64,000 nucleotides of DNA from Stappia sp. BW2. Lineage in GTDB: Bacteria > Pseudomonadota > Alphaproteobacteria > Rhizobiales > Stappiaceae. A model generated the notes under the pieces. The model was not told where the DNA came from. It saw nothing but the letters and a program-made list of their open reading frames with translations, and searched no databases. Shown here piece by piece: positions 54,892-62,751 of the stretch; position 1 is the stretch's first letter, and every line of letters starts with the position of its first letter. A program made the translations under genes and the position numbers. Location of the stretch: NCBI RefSeq assembly GCF_008107695.1, contig NZ_VIRG01000060.1, positions 124,001-188,000 on the forward strand, in the 5' to 3' direction.

Positions 54892-56031
54892 TTACGGATA
54901 TCCGGGCATGGTCGCCTGGTCGAAGAAGGCAGCTCCCGCAGCCGTCCAGGTTCCCTCCGACAGGAAGGCGTGTTGGGCCACGGCGGCGGCGTCGATCCAG
55001 CAACGGTTCAGCGAATGCCCGATGTCGATGGCGTTGGAACCGCCAAGCGCGAACGCCATGCGTGCAGCTTCCGCCCCATCGCGCGCTGCCTTCGAGGCCA
55101 CCATCCGCAGGCGGATGTGCGTGTCGCGGCTGACCTTCTCGTTGTGTTCGAGCTCTTCGTAGGCTTCTTCCAGCGTATCGTAGAAGAGATGGGCCGCACC
55201 CAGGTAGACGCCGCGGGCCTTGGCGTATTCGGTCTGAAGATACGGTCTGGCTCCGGGAGGCGGAGCTCCGGTCACCGACTTGCGCGACCCGGTCTCGTAA
55301 ATGTAGTCCAGGGCAGCTCTTGCAGCGCCCAGGGCGACCACCGCCAGCACCTGAGACGCAAGCGCCATGGACGGATAGCGAAACACTTTGTCGTCCATCG
55401 CCGGCGCGCCGCCACGGATGAACGTCCACTCTCGGGGCACCACAACGCCATCGATCTTGATGTCATGGCTTCCGGTTGCGGCCAGTCCGACCGTGCGCCA
55501 TGTATCGACGACCTCGATCTTGTCGCGCGGCATGATGGCGATCAGCGGCAGCTTGGTGTCGTTGTCCTCAACCTTGATCCCGGCTCCGGCCAGATCTGCG
55601 CCCATGATGCCAGAGCCCCAGGGCCACTGACCGCGCACCTCGTAACCGCCGTCCACGATCTTGGCGGGTTGGGGCGGAAACATGGCTCCGGCGAAAACCG
55701 TGTCCGGGTTGGACTTGTAGATTGACTCGTATGTCGCTTTCGGCAGGGACGCGAGATAGGTGGCGGAAACGCCGAAGCTTGCCACCCAACCAGCCGACGC
55801 ATCGGCGGCCGAGATATCTTCGATCAGCCGGCAGAAATCGGCGGGGCTGAGTGCGTCACCGCCATAGCGTTTCGGCACAAAGGCGCGGTAGACACCCAGT
55901 GTCTTGAAGTCATCAACCACGTCCTGCGGGATATGGCGCAACTTGTTGAACTCGTTGGCCCTGTCCTTGATCCCCGCCAGGATGTCTTCTTTGGTTTTTG
56001 GCCGTGCTGCCACGGCTCCTACTGCGCTCAT
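54892..56031 (-). CDS. iacA: Indole-3-acetate monooxygenase, acyl-CoA-dehydrogenase-fold flavoprotein
   Basis: A 379-residue group D flavin monooxygenase with the acyl-CoA dehydrogenase fold: FVPKRYGGDALSPADFCRLIE, GQWPWGSGIMGADLAGAGI, VVDTWRTVGLAATGSHDI and the C-terminal LGGSNAIDIGHSLNRCWID are the marks of this class. IacA begins IAA degradation by oxidising the indole ring with reduced flavin from IacG. The start overlaps the iacH stop as ATGA at 56028-56031, so the two are translationally coupled. Confidence 0.9.
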   Translation of the reverse strand: MSAVGAVAARPKTKEDILAGIKDRANEFNKLRHIPQDVVDDFKTLGVYRAFVPKRYGGDALSPADFCRLIEDISAADASAGWVASFGVSATYLASLPKATYESIYKSNPDTVFAGAMFPPQPAKIVDGGYEVRGQWPWGSGIMGADLAGAGIKVEDNDTKLPLIAIMPRDKIEVVDTWRTVGLAATGSHDIKIDGVVVPREWTFIRGGAPAMDDKVFRYPSMALASQVLAVVALGAARAALDYIYETGSRKSVTGAPPPGARPYLQTEYAKARGVYLGAAHLFYDTLEEAYEELEHNEKVSRDTHIRLRMVASKAARDGAEAARMAFALGGSNAIDIGHSLNRCWIDAAAVAQHAFLSEGTWTAAGAAFFDQATMPGYP

Positions 56032-57179
56032 TGGTTTCTATCCTCTTGTCGAAACATGGGAAACGTGTCGGCTAACCATTCTGCGATGGCGCAAAGCCGC
56101 GCATCGTCCGCCTTGCGCCCGACAATCTGAAGGCCCATTGGAAGGGAGCCGTCGACAATGGCAAAAGGCAGCACCAGCGATGGATGGCCGCTCAGATTGA
56201 ACGGCCGCAAAAACCGCGTCAGCGGAATGATCTGGGCCGGGTCCGATGCCGCTTCGAGCGTCGGTGGAACAGTCGGCAGCGCCGGCATGATCAGCGCGTC
56301 GCACTGTGTCAGTGCGGCGTCGACAGCGTCGGTGAAGCGGGTTCGATCCGTCTCGGCAGCCCTGACGTCGGCAGGGGTTACGGATTGCGCCTTGGCGACA
56401 CGCATTTTTACATCCGGCCCGAGAGGCGGTTCGGCATCCAGCAGATGACCGAAAGCCTGTGCGGTTTCGTAGCTGATGATTGTCATGCCTGCTTCAAACG
56501 CGTCGTCGAATGCGTCGAGCGCGATCCGTTCCAGCCCGGGCAGTTCTCGTGAAAGCGTCGCAAAACTGTCGCCGCTCGGGTCTGGATCGGTCGTGACCCA
56601 GGCCAGACGTGGCGCGGATTTGCATGTGTCTGTCTTGAACGTAGGGTCGCTGCCCGCCATCGCCTGCGTCAGTGCTGTCGCTGTCCGGGCAAAAACACCG
56701 ACGCAATCCAGTGAACTGTCCGCCGGATGACACCCCTTGCGGCTGATGCGGCCAAAGGTTGGTTTCAGGCCATAGACACCGCAACATATGGCGGGTTGGC
56801 GAACCGAGCCGCCTGTGTCTGTCCCGACCGCGAAGTCGCAAAGGCCCGCTGCAACGGCAACGGCCGAGCCTGACGACGAGCCGCCGGGGATACGGTCTGG
56901 CCAATTCGGATTGACGGGAGTGCCGAAGACGGTGTTGACGCCGGTTACGCCAAAGGCAAGCTCGTGCATGTTTGCCTTGCCGATGATCTTGCAACCGGAA
57001 GCCAGGAGAGATTTCACCACGTCCGCATGATCGGACGGCATGGAAGAGACCGCCGCCGAACCGCACGCGGTCACTTCGCCGGCGATGTCGATGCAATCCT
57101 TTATGGCAACACTCAACCCATCCCCGCCCAGGTTAAGGCGGCGGATGAGCGCATGCGTCCCTGCGCTCTCGTTGATCAT
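56028..57179 (-). CDS. iacH: Amidase-family protein of the indole-3-acetate cluster
   Basis: A 383-residue amidase-signature enzyme. The Ser-Ser-Lys triad is visible: K27 in VAIKDCID, the cis-Ser within PGGSSSGSAVAV at 101-103, and nucleophile S125 in GTDTGGSVRQPA. AGAGGG precedes the start. In known iac clusters IacH is an amidase-like member whose exact step is debated; hydrolysis of an amide intermediate or of indole-3-acetamide would both make sense. Here it is the first gene of the minus-strand operon, directly behind the palindrome-rich promoter region. Confidence 0.85.
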   Translation of the reverse strand: MINESAGTHALIRRLNLGGDGLSVAIKDCIDIAGEVTACGSAAVSSMPSDHADVVKSLLASGCKIIGKANMHELAFGVTGVNTVFGTPVNPNWPDRIPGGSSSGSAVAVAAGLCDFAVGTDTGGSVRQPAICCGVYGLKPTFGRISRKGCHPADSSLDCVGVFARTATALTQAMAGSDPTFKTDTCKSAPRLAWVTTDPDPSGDSFATLSRELPGLERIALDAFDDAFEAGMTIISYETAQAFGHLLDAEPPLGPDVKMRVAKAQSVTPADVRAAETDRTRFTDAVDAALTQCDALIMPALPTVPPTLEAASDPAQIIPLTRFLRPFNLSGHPSLVLPFAIVDGSLPMGLQIVGRKADDARLCAIAEWLADTFPMFRQEDRNQ

Positions 57180-57217
57180 TTTAGTCCCTCTGGTTGCCCT
57201 GTTTTTATGGGCATTTG

Positions 57218-57231
57218 CGGTAATATTACCG
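57218..57231. promoter_or_regulatory. 14-bp perfect palindrome in the iacH promoter region
   Basis: CGGTAATATTACCG is a perfect palindrome starting 39 bases upstream of the iacH start codon. It could be a regulator binding site or overlap the iacH promoter. It differs in sequence from the 24-base palindrome 19 bases further on. Confidence 0.5.
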
Positions 57232-57249
57232 TGTCATTGATCTGTGTCA

Positions 57250-57273
57250 ATCAATATTCACGTGAATATTGAT
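57250..57273. promoter_or_regulatory. 24-bp perfect palindrome between iacH and iacI, candidate iac operator
   Basis: The half ATCAATATTCAC is followed without gap by its exact reverse complement, centred at 57261.5 on ACGT. It lies about 71 bases from the iacH start and 66 from the iacI start, so one dimeric regulator could control both directions. Known iac regulators (IacR) are MarR-type and bind palindromes of about this size, but no marR gene is in the window. Confidence 0.65.
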
Positions 57274-57338
57274 ATATAAGTTCGTTTGAGGCACTCTCTG
57301 TGGCGTTGAACCAAACCAACCGACCGGAGACCGATTAA

Positions 57339-57902
57339 ATGTCTGATGAACGCCTCGCCCTGCTGGAAAAGCGTCTGGCCATCCTCGAAGCTGAAGCTGA
57401 AGTGCGGCGCGTCCAATCGCGCTACATGTTCCTGTGCGACACGCCGAACCCCGAATTTGGATGCGACGACGACGCCAAGCGTATCGACCTGATCATGGAG
57501 CTGTTCGCACCCGAAGCGGTCTGGGAAGGCGTTGGCGAATATTACGACAATCAGTTCGGCCGTGCCGAAGGCTGGGACGCCGTCAAGAAGCACTTTCAGG
57601 GGTTCTGGGGCGGCAAGACCGATCCGGCGCTGATCCTGAACTGCCACTATCTGACGTCCGAGCAGATCCGGGTTGCTGACGATGCCATGACGGCGGAAGG
57701 CAACTGGGTGCACATGCAGCCGTGGCTGTTCTCCGACGGCAAGGCTCTGCTGCGGTCGTCCCGCCTGTTCAACAGTTACCGCAAGTGTGAGGACGGCAAG
57801 TGGCGGTTTACCCGCAACCGGACGGAAAACGTGTTCGTGGCGCCGCTGCCGGCGACCTGGGCGTCCGACTACCCGTCGAAATCGGTCCTGATGAAGCCGT
57901 AA
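57339..57902 (+). CDS. iacI: SnoaL/NTF2-like protein of the indole-3-acetate cluster
   Basis: A 187-residue protein. A short charged N-terminal helix (LLEKRLAILEAEAEVRRVQSRY) leads into an NTF2/SnoaL-like domain with MELFAPEAVWEGVGEYYD, CHYLTSEQI and SSRLFNSYRKCEDGKWRF. IacI is a small member of iac clusters with a supporting, incompletely known role. GGAGA precedes the start. It is divergent from iacH across the 24-base palindrome and is followed by a strong terminator, so it is a single-gene transcript. Confidence 0.83.
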   Translation: MSDERLALLEKRLAILEAEAEVRRVQSRYMFLCDTPNPEFGCDDDAKRIDLIMELFAPEAVWEGVGEYYDNQFGRAEGWDAVKKHFQGFWGGKTDPALILNCHYLTSEQIRVADDAMTAEGNWVHMQPWLFSDGKALLRSSRLFNSYRKCEDGKWRFTRNRTENVFVAPLPATWASDYPSKSVLMKP

Positions 57903-57930
57903 CGGACGGCTTTGGCTGCAAGCATCACCC

Positions 57931-57955
57931 AAAGGCGCCCACGGGCGCCTTTTTT
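57931..57955 (+). terminator. Terminator of iacI
   Basis: AAAGGCGCCC (57931-57940) and GGGCGCCTTT (57943-57952) form a ten-base stem with an AC loop, followed by TTT. The hairpin is nearly symmetric and may also end transcripts from the minus-strand dctM2. Confidence 0.8.
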
Positions 57956-57970
57956 GCTGTGCGCCGGAGG

Positions 57971-59296
57971 TCACCATGAGACGAGCCCCGGAAAGGCCAG
58001 GACAAGCAGCAGTATGCCAACCTGCATGGCGATGAAGGGGATGACCGCCTTGTAAACCTGAGAAATGGTAACGTCCGGCACGGTGTTCTTCAGATAGAAC
58101 AGGGCCATGCCCACAGGCGGTGTCAGGAAGGACGTTTGCAGGCAGATGGCCAAGAGGATCGCAACCCAGGCCGGTTCATAGCCAAGAGACGTCAGGACGG
58201 GCAGGACAAGCGGGGCCACAATCAGGATGATTTCCATCCAGTCCAGAAAGAAGCCCAGCAGGAACACGATGCCCAGAATGAAGATCAATGTTCCGATAGG
58301 CGGCAAGGCAATCGCATGCAGTCCCGCCTCTATGAGCTCGTCGCCGCCGTAACCGCGAAGAACGACGGAGAAGCAGGAAGCCCCGAAGATCAGCGCAAAC
58401 AGAAACGCTGTCGTGATGGCAGTGTTCTCGCAAACCTCCTGAAAATCCGACCAGGACAGCCGTCTCGACGACAGCGCCAGAAGCGTTGCCCCGGCAGCAC
58501 CGATGCCTGAGGCTTCGGTCGGTGTGGCTATGCCGAAAATGATCGACCCGAGAACAGCGAAGACGAGCAGAAGCGGTGCAAGGAGGGATCCGACCAGCCC
58601 GCGAAGCATGTCGCCGACTGAACTGTTCGGATCGACAGGCATGGCCGGGGCCAGGTCCGAACGCCTGAAGGCGGTGAAAACCGCGTAGAAAATATAAAGC
58701 AGGGCAAGCAACAGACCCGGCAGCAGGGCGCCCCGGAACAGGTCTCCGACGGGGATCTGCAACTGGTCTCCCATGACGATCAGCATGATCGACGGCGGGA
58801 TCAGGATCCCGAGGCATCCCGTGGCCCCGACGGTGCCGAGACCGAGCTTGTCGTCGTAACCGGCCGCGCGCATGGCGGGCATGGCAATGGTGGCGAGCAG
58901 AACCACGGAGGCACCGATGATACCGGTGGAAGCGGCCAGCACGACGCCGATGAGAATGACCGAAACGGCCATGCCACCGGGTACCACACGCAGCACCTTG
59001 TGCATCTGCTTCAACAGCCGCTCAGCGACGCCCGATTTGTCGAGCATCATTCCCATGAAGATGAACATGGAAATGGGGATGAGCGAGTAACTCGAGATGC
59101 TGTCGAAAATCCGGTTGGCCACGAAGCCGATCATCCGCAAGGATGCCATGTCGGCATCAACGGAAAAACCGTCCAGGAAGGTCCCCAGCGCAGCGAATGC
59201 GACCGCGACGCCTCCGAGGACAAAGGCGACCGGGTAGCCTGAAAACATCACCACCAGGAACACGGAACACAGCAGAAAAACGAACAGGATATCCAC
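57971..59296 (-). CDS. dctM: TRAP transporter large permease (second system)
   Basis: A 441-residue membrane protein with the TRAP-M patterns SSYSLIPISMFIFMGMML, GATGCLGILIPPSIML, GIATPTEASGIGAAGA and TSFLTPPVGMALF. It starts with GTG at 59294-59296, preceded by AAGGGA. It is convergent with iacI and is the last gene of the dctP2-Q2-M2 operon. It is clearly distinct in sequence from the first system, so the window has two non-identical TRAP importers flanking the iac genes. Confidence 0.9.
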   Translation of the reverse strand: MDILFVFLLCSVFLVVMFSGYPVAFVLGGVAVAFAALGTFLDGFSVDADMASLRMIGFVANRIFDSISSYSLIPISMFIFMGMMLDKSGVAERLLKQMHKVLRVVPGGMAVSVILIGVVLAASTGIIGASVVLLATIAMPAMRAAGYDDKLGLGTVGATGCLGILIPPSIMLIVMGDQLQIPVGDLFRGALLPGLLLALLYIFYAVFTAFRRSDLAPAMPVDPNSSVGDMLRGLVGSLLAPLLLVFAVLGSIIFGIATPTEASGIGAAGATLLALSSRRLSWSDFQEVCENTAITTAFLFALIFGASCFSVVLRGYGGDELIEAGLHAIALPPIGTLIFILGIVFLLGFFLDWMEIILIVAPLVLPVLTSLGYEPAWVAILLAICLQTSFLTPPVGMALFYLKNTVPDVTISQVYKAVIPFIAMQVGILLLVLAFPGLVSW

Positions 59297-59302
59297 GGCG
59301 CG

Positions 59303-59815
59303 CTATCCCTTCCGCGCTGGTGACGGCAACAGCGTCAAGATGGATTTCAGCGCAACGGCAATGCCTTGAACGAACAGCAAACTGAGGCCGGCAGCCATGA
59401 CGAACTTGATGATGTAGCGGGCCGGCAGGCCTGAAGGCATGGGCGAGCCTTCCTTGAGCTTCCAGCTGTATTCAAAGATCTTCCAGCTGCTGCCGGTCAC
59501 GAACCAGAGGAACGGCAGCAAAAGGAAGAGGACGCCGCAAAGTTCGACGACGGCCCTGGTTCGCGGGCTCATGCGGGCGTGCAGGGCATCGACGCGCACA
59601 TGGGCGTCGCGCTGGTAGGCCCACGCCAGACAGGACATGACCGCAACGGCGTTCAAATGCCACTGCAGCTCTTCGATTTCGATGGACCCGATATTGAAGA
59701 CATAGCGGGCGATAACGTTGACGAGGATCGTGATCATCAACAGCGGCAGAAAGAGCGCGCCGGCTTGGCCGACGAGGCGAACCACGCGCTCAAGAAAAAT
59801 GACGAGGATTTGCAT
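59303..59815 (-). CDS. dctQ: TRAP transporter small permease (second system)
   Basis: A 170-residue protein with four hydrophobic segments. LVNVIARYVFNIGSIEIEELQWHL has the ARY-F and E pattern of the larger DctQ type (DUF/TRAP-Q of the fatty-acid/aromatic-linked TAXI-unrelated group). It lies 51 bases after dctP2 with a stem-loop between, and six bases before the GTG start of dctM2. Confidence 0.88.
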   Translation of the reverse strand: MQILVIFLERVVRLVGQAGALFLPLLMITILVNVIARYVFNIGSIEIEELQWHLNAVAVMSCLAWAYQRDAHVRVDALHARMSPRTRAVVELCGVLFLLLPFLWFVTGSSWKIFEYSWKLKEGSPMPSGLPARYIIKFVMAAGLSLLFVQGIAVALKSILTLLPSPARKG

Positions 59816-59833
59816 GATCGCTCCAGCTGGATT

Positions 59834-59860
59834 GCATGGCAGGGATTATCCCTGCCATGC
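59834..59860 (-). promoter_or_regulatory. Intercistronic stem-loop between dctP2 and dctQ2
   Basis: GCATGGCAGGG (59834-59844) and CCCTGCCATGC (59850-59860) form an 11-base perfect stem with a five-base loop. It follows the binding-protein gene by six bases and has no T run, as at 14614-14644. Confidence 0.65.
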
Positions 59861-59866
59861 GACAGG

Positions 59867-60901
59867 TCAGCGGCGGTCCGTCCAGGCTGCGGCGGAGGCG
59901 CGGTAAGCTTCCAGGGAGTCCCAGACCCGCTTGAAGTTGGGATCTTTTTCCACCTGATCGGCGATCGTTTCGTCAAACGCTGCATGCAAGGCGTCCAGAA
60001 CGTCCGGCGGGAAGGACTTGATCTCCACGCCAGCGTCCTCGAACGTGTCGACGGCATCGGCATTCAGCGTGAGCGTCGAGAGAATGGACTTCAGGTTCAC
60101 CGCCTTGCAGCTTGCTTCGATCAGGTCTTGCTGGCTTTCGGACAGGCTGTTCCACTTGTCCATGTTGACGATGAGTTCGTTCATCGCGGCCGGCTGATGC
60201 CAGCCCGGCAGGTAGTAGTATTTGCCGACCTGCTGCAGACCCAGGGTGATATCGATGGCCGGCATGGACAGCTCGGTGCCATCGATGATGCCTTTTTCCA
60301 TCGACGGATAAATCTCGCCGCCCGGCAGCAGGACAATGGAGGCCCCCACCTTGGCCATGGCTTCGCCTGCAAGGCCGGCAAAGCGCAGCTTCTTGCCCTT
60401 GAAATCGTCGATGTTGTTGATTTCGAAATTGTACCAGCCGCCGGCTTCGCTATCCATCAAGCCGCAGGGGATCGTCTTGACGCCCTGCTCGGCATAGATT
60501 TCTTCCCAGATCTCGCGGCCGCCGCCTTCGTAAATCCAGCCGGCATGGGTCAGCGCGTCGGGGCCGAAAGGAATGCCGCCGAAAAGCTGCACGGCCGGAA
60601 AGCGTCCGGCGACATAAAGAGGTGACGTGATGCCTGCGTCCAGTGTGCCTTGCTGAACGGCGTCGAAGATCTGAAGCGAAGGAACCAGCTTGCCCGCACT
60701 GTACACCTTCACATTCAGAGACCCGTCGGATGAGCTGTTCAACAGCTCTCCAAGATACTCCGCGTTAGCACCGCTCGCCGGCATTGTAAGCGGCCAGGCG
60801 CTTTGAATGTCGAGGCTTTCCGCACTTGCCGCCTGCGACAGGGAGACCGCGCCGATCACCGTTAGAGCCATGGCTCCGATGGAACTTTTCAAGGATGACA
60901 T
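59867..60901 (-). CDS. dctP: TRAP transporter substrate-binding protein (second system)
   Basis: A 344-residue periplasmic binding protein with a signal peptide cleaved near ASAES. Family features are IQSAWPLTMPASGANAEYL, GLMDSEAGGWYNFEINNIDDFKG split as GLMDSEAGG and NFEINNIDDFKG, KLRFAGLAGEAMAKVGAS (ligand-carboxylate Arg) and LPGWHQPAAM. CGGAG lies eight bases before the ATG at 60901; a GTG three codons upstream was rejected. The GTATC-N4-GATAC palindrome at 61065 is about 165 bases upstream. The ligand is unknown; a carboxylate from aromatic breakdown is suggested by the neighbours. Confidence 0.88.
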   Translation of the reverse strand: MSSLKSSIGAMALTVIGAVSLSQAASAESLDIQSAWPLTMPASGANAEYLGELLNSSSDGSLNVKVYSAGKLVPSLQIFDAVQQGTLDAGITSPLYVAGRFPAVQLFGGIPFGPDALTHAGWIYEGGGREIWEEIYAEQGVKTIPCGLMDSEAGGWYNFEINNIDDFKGKKLRFAGLAGEAMAKVGASIVLLPGGEIYPSMEKGIIDGTELSMPAIDITLGLQQVGKYYYLPGWHQPAAMNELIVNMDKWNSLSESQQDLIEASCKAVNLKSILSTLTLNADAVDTFEDAGVEIKSFPPDVLDALHAAFDETIADQVEKDPNFKRVWDSLEAYRASAAAWTDRR

Positions 60902-61283
60902 ATTAAACACTCCGGAAGTCAGATGTGCCCGGATCCCCTCGATACCGAGCCTCTGTTTTTCTATTTGTCGGAGAGAACGGTCCGCCGCTCAGCTTGTAAG
61001 CGCGCGCACGCTTTCACCGGAGAACAGGTGAACAAAGTGCGCCCTTCTCTCCAATACCCGGTTTGGTATCGACTGATACCTCCCGCGATGCAGCATTGGT
61101 TGCGCGATATCGCATCCTGCGGCTGGATCGGCCGCAAAAAGGAGAATGCAGAGAAGACAGGAGCGGAGAGCGCATGCCAAAGCCGCGGCCGCAGGTCCTG
61201 CGTCCGTTTACATGGCACAATGACGGGATCGGCTGTCCGCAATAGCGGTTCCGCCAACCCGTCGGTGGTTTGCTGTCAGGCGG
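60902..61283. other. Control region of the second TRAP operon, 382 bases
   Basis: No gene is seen. The stretch lies between the stop of the alpha/beta hydrolase gene (61284) and the start of dctP2, both on the minus strand, so it may carry a promoter for the TRAP operon. It holds the palindrome described at 61065-61080. Confidence 0.5.
61065..61080. promoter_or_regulatory. GTATC-N4-GATAC operator-like palindrome, copy 1
   Basis: GGTATC (61065-61070), GACT, GATACC (61075-61080). The core GTATC-N4-GATAC is the same as in the two copies at 62586 and 62629, indicating one regulator for the TRAP2 operon and the dioxygenase region. Confidence 0.6.
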
Positions 61284-62141
61284 TCAGGCGCCGGGCGTCT
61301 CAGGCATCCGCTGGAGGGCGTCCACGAAATAAGGCCGAAAGCCTTCCGGATGTTCGCTCATTGGAAAATGGCCGAGTTCATCCATTATCGTCAGAGTTGC
61401 CCCGTCAATGGCATCGGCTGTCCGCCGGGCGTCTTCCGGGGTGCAGGTGAGGTCATATGCGCCGACCAGGATGTGAACCGGCGTGGCGCTGGTGTCGATC
61501 TGCGGCAGCCGGGCGATCAGGCTTTCGTCACGGGTGTAGAAGCTGAGGTCGCCCCGGAAGACCCCGGGTCCGCTCATCATGAACATCCAGAGCGTGTTCC
61601 AGCGCTCCGCATTGGGCGCGTGGGGAGAAATATTCGCCGAGACCAGGGAAGCGCCCATCTCGCCGCCATGTGCGTCCGGACGATGGAACCAGTCAATGTC
61701 ATACCAGGCCGGCTGAAAGTCGCTCGCCTCAATGGCGATGAAACCGGAGAAGCGGTCAGGATGCAGAGCGGCGAGTTGCAGGGCGATGCGCCCGCCCATC
61801 GAGCAGCCTGCCAGCACCGGTCGATCAAGCTCCAGCGCGTCGACCATTGCGAGAACGGTTTCGATGTAGGCCTCTGTTGTCAGAAGATATTCTTCGGTCT
61901 CGAACCCCTCGGGCGGCAGGGACTTGCCGTGCCAGGGCATGTCGAGCGCGATCAGCCTGTTGGACGCGTTGATTTCGGGGTCGTTCATCAGGTGACGCCA
62001 CTGACGGCTGTCCGCGCCAGCGGTATGCAGGCACAAAACCGGGCGCCCGCTGCCAGCTTCCTCAAAATACACCCGGTTTTTCCGGCCGCCCACCTCAATG
62101 GTGACGTAACGCCCGCATATGCTCTCGATCTTCGCGCTCAT
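61284..62141 (-). CDS. Alpha/beta-fold hydrolase of the dioxygenase module
   Basis: A 285-residue hydrolase. The nucleophile elbow is GCSMGG (Ser near 114), the acid is in VGAYDLTC, the His is in ELGHFPMSEHP, and the oxyanion region is LHTAGADSRQW. Its start overlaps the stop of the SCP2-like gene as ATGA (62138-62141), so the pair is coupled. In aromatic catabolic clusters such enzymes cleave ring-fission products, enol-lactones or esters; which applies here is not evident. Confidence 0.85.
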   Translation of the reverse strand: MSAKIESICGRYVTIEVGGRKNRVYFEEAGSGRPVLCLHTAGADSRQWRHLMNDPEINASNRLIALDMPWHGKSLPPEGFETEEYLLTTEAYIETVLAMVDALELDRPVLAGCSMGGRIALQLAALHPDRFSGFIAIEASDFQPAWYDIDWFHRPDAHGGEMGASLVSANISPHAPNAERWNTLWMFMMSGPGVFRGDLSFYTRDESLIARLPQIDTSATPVHILVGAYDLTCTPEDARRTADAIDGATLTIMDELGHFPMSEHPEGFRPYFVDALQRMPETPGA

Positions 62142-62512
62142 TTGTTTCTCACCTCGCGTCCGAGAGCCATGAATTCCTTGAAAAACCGGAGGTTCTTGAC
62201 CAGGATCAGAATGTCCCCGTCGATGCGGGCGCGGCCCATTTTGACCAGGCCGAATATGTCGTGATATCCGGGCTCCGGAATGTCCTGCCAGAAGGCATCA
62301 AGTGCCGCGCTGTCGGTCTTCAGTGCAAAGCGCCAGGGCGTCTTGCGGCTTATTCCGGCGCGAATGGATGACACAATGCCGCGGTCGAAGTGGATGTAAT
62401 ATTCCTCTTCTCCCACCTGCAGGAGCACGGTTTCTGAAAACAGGCTGCCCAGCCTTCGAAGATGCGCTTTTTCGGCCAGAAGCCGAGCCATTTCCTGCAA
62501 CATATCAAGCAT
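62138..62512 (-). CDS. SCP2-like domain protein of the dioxygenase module
   Basis: A 124-residue protein. GGAAGG six bases ahead of the ATG at 62512 decides the start over an in-frame ATG at 62533. The sequence VLLQVGEEEYYIHFDRG, PWRFALKTDSAALDAFW, PGYHDIFGLVKMG and LRFFKEFMALGRE resembles the SCP2-like ligand-binding domain that occurs beside hydrolases in aromatic and lipid catabolic clusters. It is the first gene of the pair with the alpha/beta hydrolase and is divergent from the dioxygenase across two operator-like palindromes. Function unknown; binding of a hydrophobic acid is a guess. Confidence 0.68.
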   Translation of the reverse strand: MLDMLQEMARLLAEKAHLRRLGSLFSETVLLQVGEEEYYIHFDRGIVSSIRAGISRKTPWRFALKTDSAALDAFWQDIPEPGYHDIFGLVKMGRARIDGDILILVKNLRFFKEFMALGREVRNK

Positions 62513-62585
62513 ATGAACCTTCCGGGTTCTCATCCAGTCAGACGCCAGCTTGATCCGCTTGAACGGCTGGATTCAAGGTCGCTGA

Positions 62586-62644
62586 AAGTATCGGCCGATA
62601 CTTGGAGATAATGGCAATGTGGGGCAAAAGTATCGAGCGATACT
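62586..62644. promoter_or_regulatory. Paired GTATC-N4-GATAC operators, copies 2 and 3
   Basis: AAGTATCGGCCGATACTT (62586-62603) is an 18-base perfect palindrome, and AGTATC-GAGC-GATACT (62629-62644) is a second copy. Their centres are 42 bases apart, four helical turns, in the 239-base gap between the divergent SCP2-like and dioxygenase genes. The same core recurs at 61065. Confidence 0.7.
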
Positions 62645-62751
62645 AAACCGCGTCTTGGACTATGCTCCCGCTTGCGGAAACATTGGTTCCCATACCGGCG
62701 GATAATGGGAAGAAACACCGCCGTCGTTTGAAGGTTCAAGAGGAGGAACCA

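Noticed and set aside
53133..55133. A 666-codon open frame on the plus strand opposite iacC, iacB and iacA
   Set aside because: It mirrors strongly conserved genes on the other strand, is rich in His, Asp and Arg as such mirror frames are, and contains no recognisable domain.
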